A stretch of 64,000 nucleotides of DNA, taken from NCBI GenBank assembly GCA_029339505.1, contig JAQISU010000070.1, positions 3,341,501 to 3,405,500 of the forward strand, read 5' to 3'. Made by a program: the position numbers and the translations under genes. This stretch comes from Unio delphinus. Its lineage: Eukaryota > Mollusca > Bivalvia > Unionida > Unionidae. Below the pieces are notes generated by a model. That model saw nothing but the letters and a program-made list of their open reading frames with translations, was not told the DNA's origin and searched no databases. This document shows positions 23,625 through 30,796 of the stretch, piece by piece (within the stretch, counting starts at the first letter, position 1; each line of letters starts with the position of its first letter).

Positions 23625-23829
23625 TGTTATTATACTCATGTTGTATTTCTAATTTTGACATCGCAGAATCATATATATCTACCATCGCTGAAAACTCACT
23701 CTCTGATATAATTGTATCATCGAGCGATGACGATATCAATGAGGATAATTGCGAGTATGCAGTGGACACAACATGAAATTGAATTATGTAGTCTTGTAGT
23801 TTCCGTTGGCTGCATGAGGATATTTTTTT
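23446..23829 (-). CDS. Overlapping frame, conserved in copy D; possible frameshift extension of the membrane protein
   Basis: An open frame of about 128 codons runs from the A7 run at 23,823-23,829, through the gap between genes, and over the first 60 codons of the penton-like gene. It encodes a Ser/Asn-rich sequence (ISSCSQRKLQDYIIQF, STAYSQLSSLISSSLDD, later LNNLNESRIQCEFP). Copy D keeps the same frame open at 43,445-43,759 with recognisably similar residues, including over the overlap. There is no convincing ATG of its own near its start. A -1 shift at A AAA AAA, in the frame of the membrane protein, would join the two. It could also be chance openness or an ancestral indel. Confidence 0.4.
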   Translation of the reverse strand, partial: KKISSCSQRKLQDYIIQFHVVSTAYSQLSSLISSSLDDTIISESEFSAMVDIYDSAMSKLEIQHEYNNNDNTDGITSTNSGEHESSTNKHDLNNLNESRIQCEFPLSGPSEGDSASKTTSIPQLAKY

Positions 23830-24089
23830 GTGATTATTGAAATAATTCCAGCGATTGTTGTTGCCGCAGAAATGCAAATTGGAACAGCTATCGGAGCCAT
23901 CATTGTCACTGAAGACAGTATAATACCAGCTCCGGTGATTACACCACTCACAGCGTACACAGTAACATCAATTGCGGTAATTCTCCTGCGATATTTTTTA
24001 ATTTTCAATTCATACTCCTCAGACAAGGTTTTGAGTCTAGTTTGATACTCTCTGACCTGATCATAGCGATATTGCGATGATGAAATCAT
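23784..24089 (-). CDS. Small membrane protein, two hydrophobic segments
   Basis: 101 residues. A basic, helical N-terminal part (residues 1-40, with KKYRRR just before the membrane) is followed by two hydrophobic stretches at about 42-62 and 66-86, rich in Ala, Ile and Gly. The predicted form is a hairpin in a membrane. Copy D encodes a clear homologue (43,770-44,099). It sits between the penton-like and coiled-coil genes. No family was recognised. The 3' end contains an A7 run, after which the frame changes if the overlapping frame is real. Confidence 0.7.
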   Translation of the reverse strand: MISSSQYRYDQVREYQTRLKTLSEEYELKIKKYRRRITAIDVTVYAVSGVITGAGIILSSVTMMAPIAVPICISAATTIAGIISIITKKYPHAANGNYKTT

Positions 24090-24118
24090 TTTTATTTTAA
24101 ATATGCTATCGTTTTCAA

Positions 24119-24952
24119 TTACGATTTACTTAAATTCGCTACGAATTCCACATACCACGTTGTTGAGACCCTAACCAAATGTTTATCAGTAGATGTGATT
24201 GTGAACTTTTCAGTTGTATTCTTGTCGATGATCGTTGAAATCGTATTATTGACCCCAGATGAACTGGACGATGAAATATTAAATTGAGACGATGGTGTTA
24301 CTAGTGTTAATCGAGAAATACCCTTAACGGTTGCAGTGATATCTAATGTGTTGTTTGTAGGTGTCCACTCAAATGATCCGTGTTGGATTGTGTATACTAC
24401 GTTGTTGGTTTTCTCATGAGGAATTTTTGTTTTTTCAATGGCTGTTATCATCCTCGAAAGATCACCTTTGATGCCTTCGATGGAAGTTTTCGTCTCATCG
24501 ATGGATTTTTTAATATCAGGGAGTTTTAGTTCAATTTTATCGAATGTAGTTCCAATAAATTTATCAATGATATTTCTACGAAATGCGGTAAACTGTTTTA
24601 TGTGTTCTTCGGTTTTAGATTGAAGTGTTGCTAGTTCTAACGCAGAATCGTTGAGAGTTTTAAATCGATCTGTAATCGTCGAAAAAAGTACACCCGGTTT
24701 GAGTTTACCCTGATCGGAAAATAACGCGATAGTATCCTCGATTGCGTTTTGTTGTTTAACTAAAATATCATCCAGAGAAATATTACTAGATTTCAATTTA
24801 CCCTGTTTGTCTTGAAATACTACTATTTCATTCGGGTCAACACTTGTTAAGTTCAACGTCTCAGTGATTTCATCTTTAATTTGTTTTGTTATATCACCGG
24901 TTGCAGTGTCATCGGGTTTGGGTTTCAGAGGTCTTCCCCAAATATCAATCAT
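24119..24952 (-). CDS. Coiled-coil structural protein candidate (fibre-like)
   Basis: 277 residues. The N-terminus MIDIWGRPL is conserved in copy D (MVNIWGR). Residues 40-180 are long helical heptad-like sequence with repeated LKLPDIKKSI/ETKTSIEGIK-type segments. The last 90 residues are beta-rich (GSFEWTPTNNTLDITA, ... VRVSTTWYVEFVANL) and could be a compact head. A helical shaft plus a beta head suggests a fibre or spike, but this is inference from layout only. Copy D has an extra helical stretch, so shaft length varies. The stop is 2 bp from the protease start region. Confidence 0.55.
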   Translation of the reverse strand: MIDIWGRPLKPKPDDTATGDITKQIKDEITETLNLTSVDPNEIVVFQDKQGKLKSSNISLDDILVKQQNAIEDTIALFSDQGKLKPGVLFSTITDRFKTLNDSALELATLQSKTEEHIKQFTAFRRNIIDKFIGTTFDKIELKLPDIKKSIDETKTSIEGIKGDLSRMITAIEKTKIPHEKTNNVVYTIQHGSFEWTPTNNTLDITATVKGISRLTLVTPSSQFNISSSSSSGVNNTISTIIDKNTTEKFTITSTDKHLVRVSTTWYVEFVANLSKS

Positions 24953-24953
24953 G

Positions 24954-25391
24954 TTATTGTAAAACTCTTTCTCTCTCTAAAAAGCGATTACTAGTGTAGT
25001 CATTAACGACAATATGAGGTGGTTTTCCCCTTGGGTTACCCAAGGAGTTAGAAATAGCGTCAAGGACATTTAACACTTCACTGCCGCATATTGGTGGGTC
25101 ATTGATTTGTTGTGTTGGTAGCGTAGAATACCAAGTCTTCATTGGAAGGGTTTTTATATAACGCAAAAACTCTTTTGGTGGGGCTAATCCATATGAATCG
25201 AAATAGACAATCCCACGTGGATCAATAGCGTATGCAACCCAGTGAGTTCCAGGTCCGGTGCTGTTATCGAGATTAATAATACCTGTTTCAGTTTTGTTTG
25301 GTTGATGTGGTAATTGATCTTTCATAAAAACACCTCTGAAATTTTTAATCACTAGTTTTTTAGCAGCATCCATTAAATCAAAATTGGACAT
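24954..25391 (-). CDS. Adenain-like cysteine protease (capsid maturation)
   Basis: 145 residues from ATG 25,391 (MSNFDLMDAAKK), a start whose N-terminus is conserved in copy D. The frame is open further upstream to 25,535, but that part overlaps the repeats ending the preceding gene. Catalytic pattern of the adenovirus protease family (C5/Ulp1-like): His50 in GTHWVAY, Asp65 in YFDSYG, Gln95 and Cys102 in PPICGSEV. Family members cut structural precursors inside the particle. Length is close to the shorter Polinton proteases. Copy D has a shifted but otherwise similar version. Confidence 0.87.
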   Translation of the reverse strand: MSNFDLMDAAKKLVIKNFRGVFMKDQLPHQPNKTETGIINLDNSTGPGTHWVAYAIDPRGIVYFDSYGLAPPKEFLRYIKTLPMKTWYSTLPTQQINDPPICGSEVLNVLDAISNSLGNPRGKPPHIVVNDYTSNRFLERERVLQ

Positions 25392-25429
25392 TGGAACCAT
25401 CGAAGATTTGGGAACCATAGGTTCCTCAA

Positions 25430-25969
25430 TTAATAAACCGTTCCTGGTAGTCTCAGGCCTGATCCGTGAACGGATCTCCCGCTGTACCATGAATACGGGG
25501 TTCCTGGTAGTCTTAGACCTTTTCCGCTGTACCAAGAATACGGGGTTCCTGGTAGTCTTAGACCCAATCCTTGAACGAATCGTCCCTTTTTTTTATATCC
25601 TTGTCCAGTTGCCTTTTTCAACGCCATTCCTGCTGCAGTACCAACGGCTCCTAACGCTGCTGCTTTAGCCACCGCTGGGGCTACTGCTGCAATCAATGCT
25701 GGTATCGCAGCTAACAATGGAAATATACCGCCTGTTTTCATCATATTTTTAATAGCAGCCGCAGAGAGAGTAATCTGAACTCCCTTTTTATCCTTGAAAG
25801 CATCATTGAAATGTTTCACCTGACGAGTTGTCAGCGATAATTTATTTTCACCACCAGTCATTTGGCTGGGTTTCAACGTGATTGTGGTTCCACATTTTTT
25901 AGCCGATTCTGATTGCAATTTTTTGATTTGACCAGGAGTTAACGTAACACTAATAACACTATATGACAT
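25430..25969 (-). CDS. Putative membrane-active capsid protein (pVI-like) with Pro-Gly-Thr repeats
   Basis: 179 residues. The N-terminal 70 contain two similar halves (LTPGQIKKLQ...TTITLKPSQM and LTTRQVKHFN...VQITLSAAAI), a pattern I recall from capsid blocks of Polinton-like elements. Residues 80-125 are an Ala-rich hydrophobic helix (GGIFPLLAAIPALIAAVAPAVAKAAALGAV) that could insert into membranes. The C-terminus has three copies of an LRLPGTPYSWYSG-like unit. It lies between the protease and major capsid genes. The pVI-like assignment rests on position, the amphipathic/hydrophobic helix and possible protease sites. Confidence 0.6.
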   Translation of the reverse strand: MSYSVISVTLTPGQIKKLQSESAKKCGTTITLKPSQMTGGENKLSLTTRQVKHFNDAFKDKKGVQITLSAAAIKNMMKTGGIFPLLAAIPALIAAVAPAVAKAAALGAVGTAAGMALKKATGQGYKKKGRFVQGLGLRLPGTPYSWYSGKGLRLPGTPYSWYSGRSVHGSGLRLPGTVY

Positions 25970-26018
25970 TATATATAATTGATTGATTCTAATTCAATGA
26001 AAAATCGAGAAAAATCGT

Positions 26019-27437
26019 TCAAAGATTTTCTACTGGGGCATCTACCACTCTCATTCTTCCACCAACACCTTCGAGTAGCATTGATTTATCACTGAGAATG
26101 ACAGCAACCGCTCTATAATCAGCAATAGCACCACGAGTCACATTAGCTCTAAAGTGTATATCAACAACTGACTGTCTTGTCAAATCGAGATGTTCCAGTG
26201 AGAAGTAGTAGATCGGATACAGATTTTTAAAATCAAATTGTGATATTTGCAAACCAGTATCGACATTTTGATCGCGTGCCATAAATGACAACAGACGATG
26301 ATAAACTCGTGCAATATGATTTTCTGTGTAATTAAGTTGTATATCCTCAGATGGTTCCTGCTGGCCGTTTATTCTCAGTGAGACGTCTTTCACACCTAAT
26401 TGATCAAATATCATATGACTGAAACGTTGATTGCCAACTCGTGCGGTATCCTGTAACGCAATAAATATATGACGTGGCGCAGAAACGCCCTGATTTGATG
26501 CTAGGTTCCAAGTGAATAACCCGTTGATATTTGATTGTTTCACATCTGTACTCACGGTTAGCCAACTCAACAACGACTTTCCTCCTTGGTCCATAAATGA
26601 TAGTAATCGTCCTTCTGCGGTGATTGCTGGAGTCAACACTGGCATCCACAATGATATTTTTGTTAAATTGACTTTACCAGCATCAGCATCTGGATTTGCA
26701 GCATTTGCTGGAATCCTCCAAATTGCGTCGTTATCATCACTTTTTCGTACAAGCGATACTGTATGCTTCGCCCCGTAGATAACTTTTCTGACGTTTCTAC
26801 AGAATCCAAAAATATGATGCAGTGGAATCGCACATGAAAATGATTTACGCCCTACTCCCAACATTGCGTTTCGTGTTGCGGCTCCTAGATTGAAATTAGG
26901 ATCGTTGTTTATAATCATATCCTCGATACCAGCAGGAGCAGGGTTAGGAGCAGCACGATCATTTGGTCGTCTTATAATAAATGGATTTCCTCCAGCGGTA
27001 TTCTTACCATCTTTTGCAAACATCATAGAAGGTCCTGCTGATCTTGTATAATCATCAGAATATCTCGCTAACCCGATTATTGTTGTAGCCACATCAACAT
27101 CACGATCTATGGACTCAATTTCTTTTCCATCAATGAGATATCTAGCACTCTCAAATAGCGCCATAATACCATTATTGACAAAACCGACTTGAGTACCAGC
27201 TGGATACGGTGCTGGTACAGCAGGAGTATCAGCAGCTGTTACAATTTCTCCTTCTACTTCAATAAATGCTTCACAGGGTAAAAAGTATTTACTGGTATCA
27301 TGGACTTGAAGATCAATTCTTGCTCGACTATTTGAGTCTATGGCATGATAGGCGTAATATTGATAATCGCGTACAGAATCATTCTTGGGGACTGGGGCGT
27401 CTATATCAAATGCTGGATCAGATGATTTTTTGAACAT
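26019..27437 (-). CDS. Major capsid protein, double jelly-roll type
   Basis: 472 residues. The sequence shows beta-strand-rich halves and the hallmark segment around residues 195-230 (IPLHHIFGFC, then VIYGAKHTVSLVRKSDDNDAIWR), which I recognise from the DJR-like capsid family of Polinton-like elements. The C-terminus (YPIYYFSLEHLDLTRQSVVDIHFRA and LLEGVGGRMRVVD) is repeated almost unchanged in the truncated copy D. It has the expected length for this group and no breaks. The product would form the pseudohexameric capsomer. It lies in the middle of the morphogenesis block, as usual. Confidence 0.88.
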   Translation of the reverse strand: MFKKSSDPAFDIDAPVPKNDSVRDYQYYAYHAIDSNSRARIDLQVHDTSKYFLPCEAFIEVEGEIVTAADTPAVPAPYPAGTQVGFVNNGIMALFESARYLIDGKEIESIDRDVDVATTIIGLARYSDDYTRSAGPSMMFAKDGKNTAGGNPFIIRRPNDRAAPNPAPAGIEDMIINNDPNFNLGAATRNAMLGVGRKSFSCAIPLHHIFGFCRNVRKVIYGAKHTVSLVRKSDDNDAIWRIPANAANPDADAGKVNLTKISLWMPVLTPAITAEGRLLSFMDQGGKSLLSWLTVSTDVKQSNINGLFTWNLASNQGVSAPRHIFIALQDTARVGNQRFSHMIFDQLGVKDVSLRINGQQEPSEDIQLNYTENHIARVYHRLLSFMARDQNVDTGLQISQFDFKNLYPIYYFSLEHLDLTRQSVVDIHFRANVTRGAIADYRAVAVILSDKSMLLEGVGGRMRVVDAPVENL

Positions 27438-27491
27438 TTTATTCTATTTATCAGAGTCTAAATAGTGAAATCGTAAACGATTTTTCCATTT

Positions 27492-27923
27492 TCATCTACG
27501 TAGTTTTTTAAGGCCACTTCCTGCTATCATGTTTGCAATATTGCTTTGGTCCCCTTGATTTACCATCGACGCTAGTTTTTCATCTACTGCGTTATTTATT
27601 ATTTTACTAACACTTGCAGGCATTTCTTCTGTAGACGGTAACGGTTTCTTTTTTCGCCCCACTAATGATGTTATTTTATCCTTCGCAGTTGAAAACGCTT
27701 TCCCGGCAAGATCTCCAACAGTACTAATACCCTTATCACGAATAACATCAATGGCTTTCATTGATAACTGTTTAGCTAACGGCATCACTTTTGGGGCCAT
27801 TCTTGAAAAGAATCCTAAAATGGTATTGCCGAGGCCATCTCCGTAGTATGCTCTATAAACTGGAAACCGTGAATTAACTACATAGACGAGGGTTGGTTTA
27901 TCATGATTGTAGTGTACGATCAT
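27492..27923 (-). CDS. Small basic structural protein candidate
   Basis: 143 residues. The N-terminal 25 residues are followed by YYGDGLGNTILGFF, then a helical basic middle and a C-terminus ending AGSGLKKLRR. The layout (a short leader, a Gly-Asp-Gly-Leu-Gly segment, a hydrophobic/basic helix) resembles core or minor capsid proteins next to the major capsid gene in Polinton-like elements, some compared with adenovirus core peptides. Both GxGL segments could be protease cleavage sites. No enzymatic motif. Confidence 0.55.
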   Translation of the reverse strand: MIVHYNHDKPTLVYVVNSRFPVYRAYYGDGLGNTILGFFSRMAPKVMPLAKQLSMKAIDVIRDKGISTVGDLAGKAFSTAKDKITSLVGRKKKPLPSTEEMPASVSKIINNAVDEKLASMVNQGDQSNIANMIAGSGLKKLRR

Positions 27924-27956
27924 TATTATAAAAACAATAGTGTTTTCAATTGTTAT

Positions 27957-29084
27957 TTAATCACTATGATACCCATTTGCTAACTCGTCAATGAAATCTC
28001 GATAGGTTTTGATATCCATGATACCGCCGGCAAATAACCGTCTACAGATATCAGCTGCTTCATTAATTATTTCTGGAGAGTTATTTCCAGCTCGTTTTCC
28101 TCCGATGAGAACATCTAATCGTGATATATCATTGATAACACTATCAGGACAAATGTTTCCAATCCTTAGATTTCCTAATCCACTTCCGCTATAGCCAGCT
28201 GCTTCATCTAGTTTGTCTGTATCCGTGGTTTGTAAATAATCAAGAGTATCATCATCATCATCATCATCACGTGGTATTTGTTGTTTTTTAGGTTCTTCTT
28301 GTTTTTTTTGTCTCCGTGTTGGTGTTTGACGTCGTTCTTCTAAATCATCATCATCAGGTGGTAGTTGTTGTCTTTTTTGTCTTCTTGTTTGTCTACGTGT
28401 TGGTGTTTGACGTTTTAGTTCTTGCCGTTCTTCTATTTCTCGTTGTCGCTCTTCTATTTGTTCTCTTTTATAATAACTAATTCCCTTTTTAAATTCCTTG
28501 TATCCTATCTCATCCTTATTCAAACGACCAATCCCCTTATTTAGTTTATACAAATAATCGAACCAATCATTACTTGATATTCTATCATTTTTATACTCGT
28601 CCTTTAAAAAATCTTTTTTTGAATTATAGCTTTGAGCAGCAAAATTACCAAAGGCTTGATAATCCTTTGATTTCAATAAACTAGGTTTTTTTATTAATAT
28701 TTTAGCATGATCAGTAAATTTATTCAACAGAGAAACAGTCGTTTTTTTCGGATCAGTTTTTTCAGTTTGTTCAGTTTTCGCTGCTATTTTTTCGAGTACA
28801 GAAATAAGACCCTCTTCCTTTCTTTTACCGTCAGGATCATCTCCCAGTATAGTACGCTCTACCCCCTTCGTTGCTGTGGTTACTGGTTTAAACAATTCTT
28901 CAGACCCCAGAGCAAAATCAGTTTGTAAACTCTGTCGTTGTTGCAGTTTATTTCTTACAGAGTCACGAATTGGTATAAATTTCTTAATTGCATCTAGTCG
29001 CTCACGAGCCAATCGGGTTGTTAATGCTTCATTGACCATTATTTGAAATCGCAAACTATTTTTCAATTGCAAAACACTTGACAT
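27957..29084 (-). CDS. Charged structural protein candidate with Arg/Gln-rich repeats and Asp runs
   Basis: 375 residues. The first 190 are helical. Residues 195-270 are very rich in Arg, Gln and Lys with repeated QTPTRRQ units. Two Asp runs follow (PPDDDDLEERR and RDDDDDDDTLDY). Then YSGSGLGNLRIGN and a final helical domain of about 80 residues. The Asp runs are encoded by (ATC)n and vary easily. No family recognised. It is the first gene of the capsid block downstream of the duplicated hairpin region, and the ATG lies inside the first 130-bp repeat. Confidence 0.55.
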   Translation of the reverse strand: MSSVLQLKNSLRFQIMVNEALTTRLARERLDAIKKFIPIRDSVRNKLQQRQSLQTDFALGSEELFKPVTTATKGVERTILGDDPDGKRKEEGLISVLEKIAAKTEQTEKTDPKKTTVSLLNKFTDHAKILIKKPSLLKSKDYQAFGNFAAQSYNSKKDFLKDEYKNDRISSNDWFDYLYKLNKGIGRLNKDEIGYKEFKKGISYYKREQIEERQREIEERQELKRQTPTRRQTRRQKRQQLPPDDDDLEERRQTPTRRQKKQEEPKKQQIPRDDDDDDDTLDYLQTTDTDKLDEAAGYSGSGLGNLRIGNICPDSVINDISRLDVLIGGKRAGNNSPEIINEAADICRRLFAGGIMDIKTYRDFIDELANGYHSD

Positions 29085-29345
29085 GTCGGATGATTTTTTA
29101 ACACAGTCATGGAAGTGTTATTTCATCGTGAGACACCTTCTATCATTGATGGAGCAAGTCACATAATTGTATATAAAATAAATAATACTGTGAGTTGCTC
29201 CACTTTTTTGACATGTCGGATGATTTTTGATATGGTCATGGAAGTGTTATTTCATCCTATAACAGCTTCTATCAGTGATGAGGAAAGTCACATAATTGTA
29301 TATAAAATTAATAATACTGTGACTTTCCTCACTTTTCCATTGACC
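29078..29345. promoter_or_regulatory. Duplicated 130-bp unit with hairpin, upstream of the capsid block
   Basis: Two direct copies (from 29,081 and 29,211) share ACATGTCGGATGATTTTT and GTCATGGAAGTGTTATTTCATC. Each then has an inverted repeat around a TATATAAAAT-containing loop: 29,152-29,200 (stem GAGCAAGTCAC / GTGAGTTGCTC, one mismatch) and 29,280-29,330 (GAGGAAAGTCAC / GTGACTTTCCTC, perfect). The stems differ between copies in ways that keep pairing. The position suggests a promoter or operator for the capsid genes, or a cis replication/packaging signal. Confidence 0.5.
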
Positions 29346-29505
29346 ATCCATTAAAGGTCCATAGATTTTTTATTCACTGATTTTGACATTTTAAATCAAA
29401 AAATGCTAAAAAAATGAAAATCTCTTGAGGGTCGGAATGATAATGGGTCGGGCAATCAAAAAATGATTAATGGTCGGTCAGTCAAAATTGTTCATTTTCT
29501 TGAAT
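29346..29505. other. Non-coding gap
   Basis: AT-rich, with two GGTCGG-containing stretches (near 29,434 and 29,470). No gene seen. Confidence 0.5.
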
Positions 29506-29883
29506 TCATGCTCGTAGGTTTCTAATTTTAGAGTTGACTTCTTTTTTCAATTCGTATTCGTTACCTAATTCTTTTCGTATTCCCTCTACGATAGTATACA
29601 ACGGGACGAACACACTGATGTCACTGGAAAATGAAAGAGAGTCTTTAATAGAATTCTGAATTTTTTTGATGAGTGCATATTTCTTTGGTAGCATATACTT
29701 GTTAGTGCTAACTCCGTATTCAATATCCTGAAAATCAGACACAATTTGGTCAGGATTTAATCCATCTGATAGTTTGATATCCTGATTTTTCAATTTTGCT
29801 ATTTCAACTATGATGCTATTCATGTTTTCAGAATTCATTATTCTATAAGTATGACATATCTCTAATTGGAAATTATGACGCAT
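29506..29883 (-). CDS. Unknown small helical protein
   Basis: 125 codons from an ATG that overlaps the stop of the HNH gene (TAATG). A second start, MNSENMNS at codon 16, is as plausible. The sequence is helical, with no Cys pairs, membrane segment or known motif (DIKLSDGLNPDQIVSDF, ... VFVPLYTIVEGIRKEL). Absent from copies B and E, which end before this point. Function unknown. Confidence 0.5.
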   Translation of the reverse strand: MRHNFQLEICHTYRIMNSENMNSIIVEIAKLKNQDIKLSDGLNPDQIVSDFQDIEYGVSTNKYMLPKKYALIKKIQNSIKDSLSFSSDISVFVPLYTIVEGIRKELGNEYELKKEVNSKIRNLRA

Positions 29884-30377
29884 TAGACATAACTAAATTG
29901 AACTTTTTGCCCCGTCTTTTTTGAAATAGTCGATCGATAAATCCCCTCTGCAACTTTTCGTACTGACGGTCCACAAATATCGAAAAATTTACCGGCTTCA
30001 TATAATGATTGAAATATTTTTTCTTCATTAGTTGTTGTATTCAAAGATGTCACAGGTCTCTTCCAAACCGTTTTGCAAGTGCCAGCTCTTCCTCGTTTGG
30101 AATTCTCACTCAGTGTGATAGCCTGCAGATTTGATACAGAATTATTCTTTGGATTAGAATCCTTGTGATAAATAACAAAACCATCTTTGATCAATCCATT
30201 AAAACATTCAAATACGAAACGATGAATGAGATAATTTTTCTTTCCAACAGTAAACTTCAAATACCCTTGATTATTCACAACACCGACCGGTTTCTTTAGT
30301 CTACGGTTTCTGACAGTACCATCACTGGATGCTTCATATTTTGTAATCACTGGATGTGGTCTGAATTCTTGGTCCAT
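29883..30377 (-). CDS. NUMOD/HNH homing-type endonuclease
   Basis: 164 residues. An N-terminal NUMOD4-like strand region (ITKYEASSDGTVRNRR) is followed by the HNH core (HRFVFECFNG, VIYHKDSNPKNNSVSNLQ) and a C-terminal helix-turn-helix DNA-binding module like NUMOD1/IENR1 (NEEKIFQSLYEAGKFFDI...GQKVQFSY). Such enzymes nick or cut DNA and often spread themselves. In copy E the core reads VIDHIDSDSQNN, nearer the usual form. Copy A has Tyr where the first Asp stood, so activity may be reduced. It is free-standing, not in an intron. Confidence 0.8.
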   Translation of the reverse strand: MDQEFRPHPVITKYEASSDGTVRNRRLKKPVGVVNNQGYLKFTVGKKNYLIHRFVFECFNGLIKDGFVIYHKDSNPKNNSVSNLQAITLSENSKRGRAGTCKTVWKRPVTSLNTTTNEEKIFQSLYEAGKFFDICGPSVRKVAEGIYRSTISKKTGQKVQFSYV

Positions 30378-30427
30378 ATATACTATTCTATTGTTTGTCT
30401 AATTCAGTGTTTGGTTCAATAATTACA

Positions 30428-30754
30428 TCACTGGAAAATCTTTCGATATAGTCTTATGATTTTATCCTTGATGTTGTCAGGGTCAAGGGCCTTTTCAGGG
30501 TCATAATTTCTGATAGATTGTCCATTTTTTATTCTTTTATCATAATAACGCTTCAATTCCCTATATCGCTTACCACCACAATCAATACACAATTGTGATC
30601 TTCCCTTGACCCCAACCCCACATCGAATACAGGGTAACGGACCAAGACTTCCACGTCGAAAACTTTGCATATGATACCTACAGCATTCATTTTTTCTGCA
30701 TGATTTGTTACACGGGGTTACATTTCCCATCATGAGCCATTTGCAGTGATTCAT
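30428..30754 (-). CDS. Small Cys-rich zinc-binding protein
   Basis: About 108 residues from the start MNHCKWLM, conserved in copies A, B and E; an extra upstream ATG (30,772) exists only in A and E. It has two metal-binding halves: C-x(n)-C..C/H in the first 30 residues and CIRC ... LCIDC at about 45-63. A basic helix follows (GGKRYRELKRYYDKR). It is divergent from the polymerase gene with a 42-bp gap holding a TATATAG-like box (30,789-30,795). It may bind nucleic acid or regulate early transcription; this is inferred only from the Cys pattern and position. Confidence 0.65.
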   Translation of the reverse strand: MNHCKWLMMGNVTPCNKSCRKNECCRYHMQSFRRGSLGPLPCIRCGVGVKGRSQLCIDCGGKRYRELKRYYDKRIKNGQSIRNYDPEKALDPDNIKDKIIRLYRKIFQ

Positions 30755-30796
30755 TATACATAAAACTTTCATTTAAATGTTTGTTTTTTATATAGC

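Noticed and set aside
29109..29354. Plus-strand open frame across the duplicated hairpin region
   Set aside because: It is a by-product of the 130-bp duplication. The repeated peptide has no other support.
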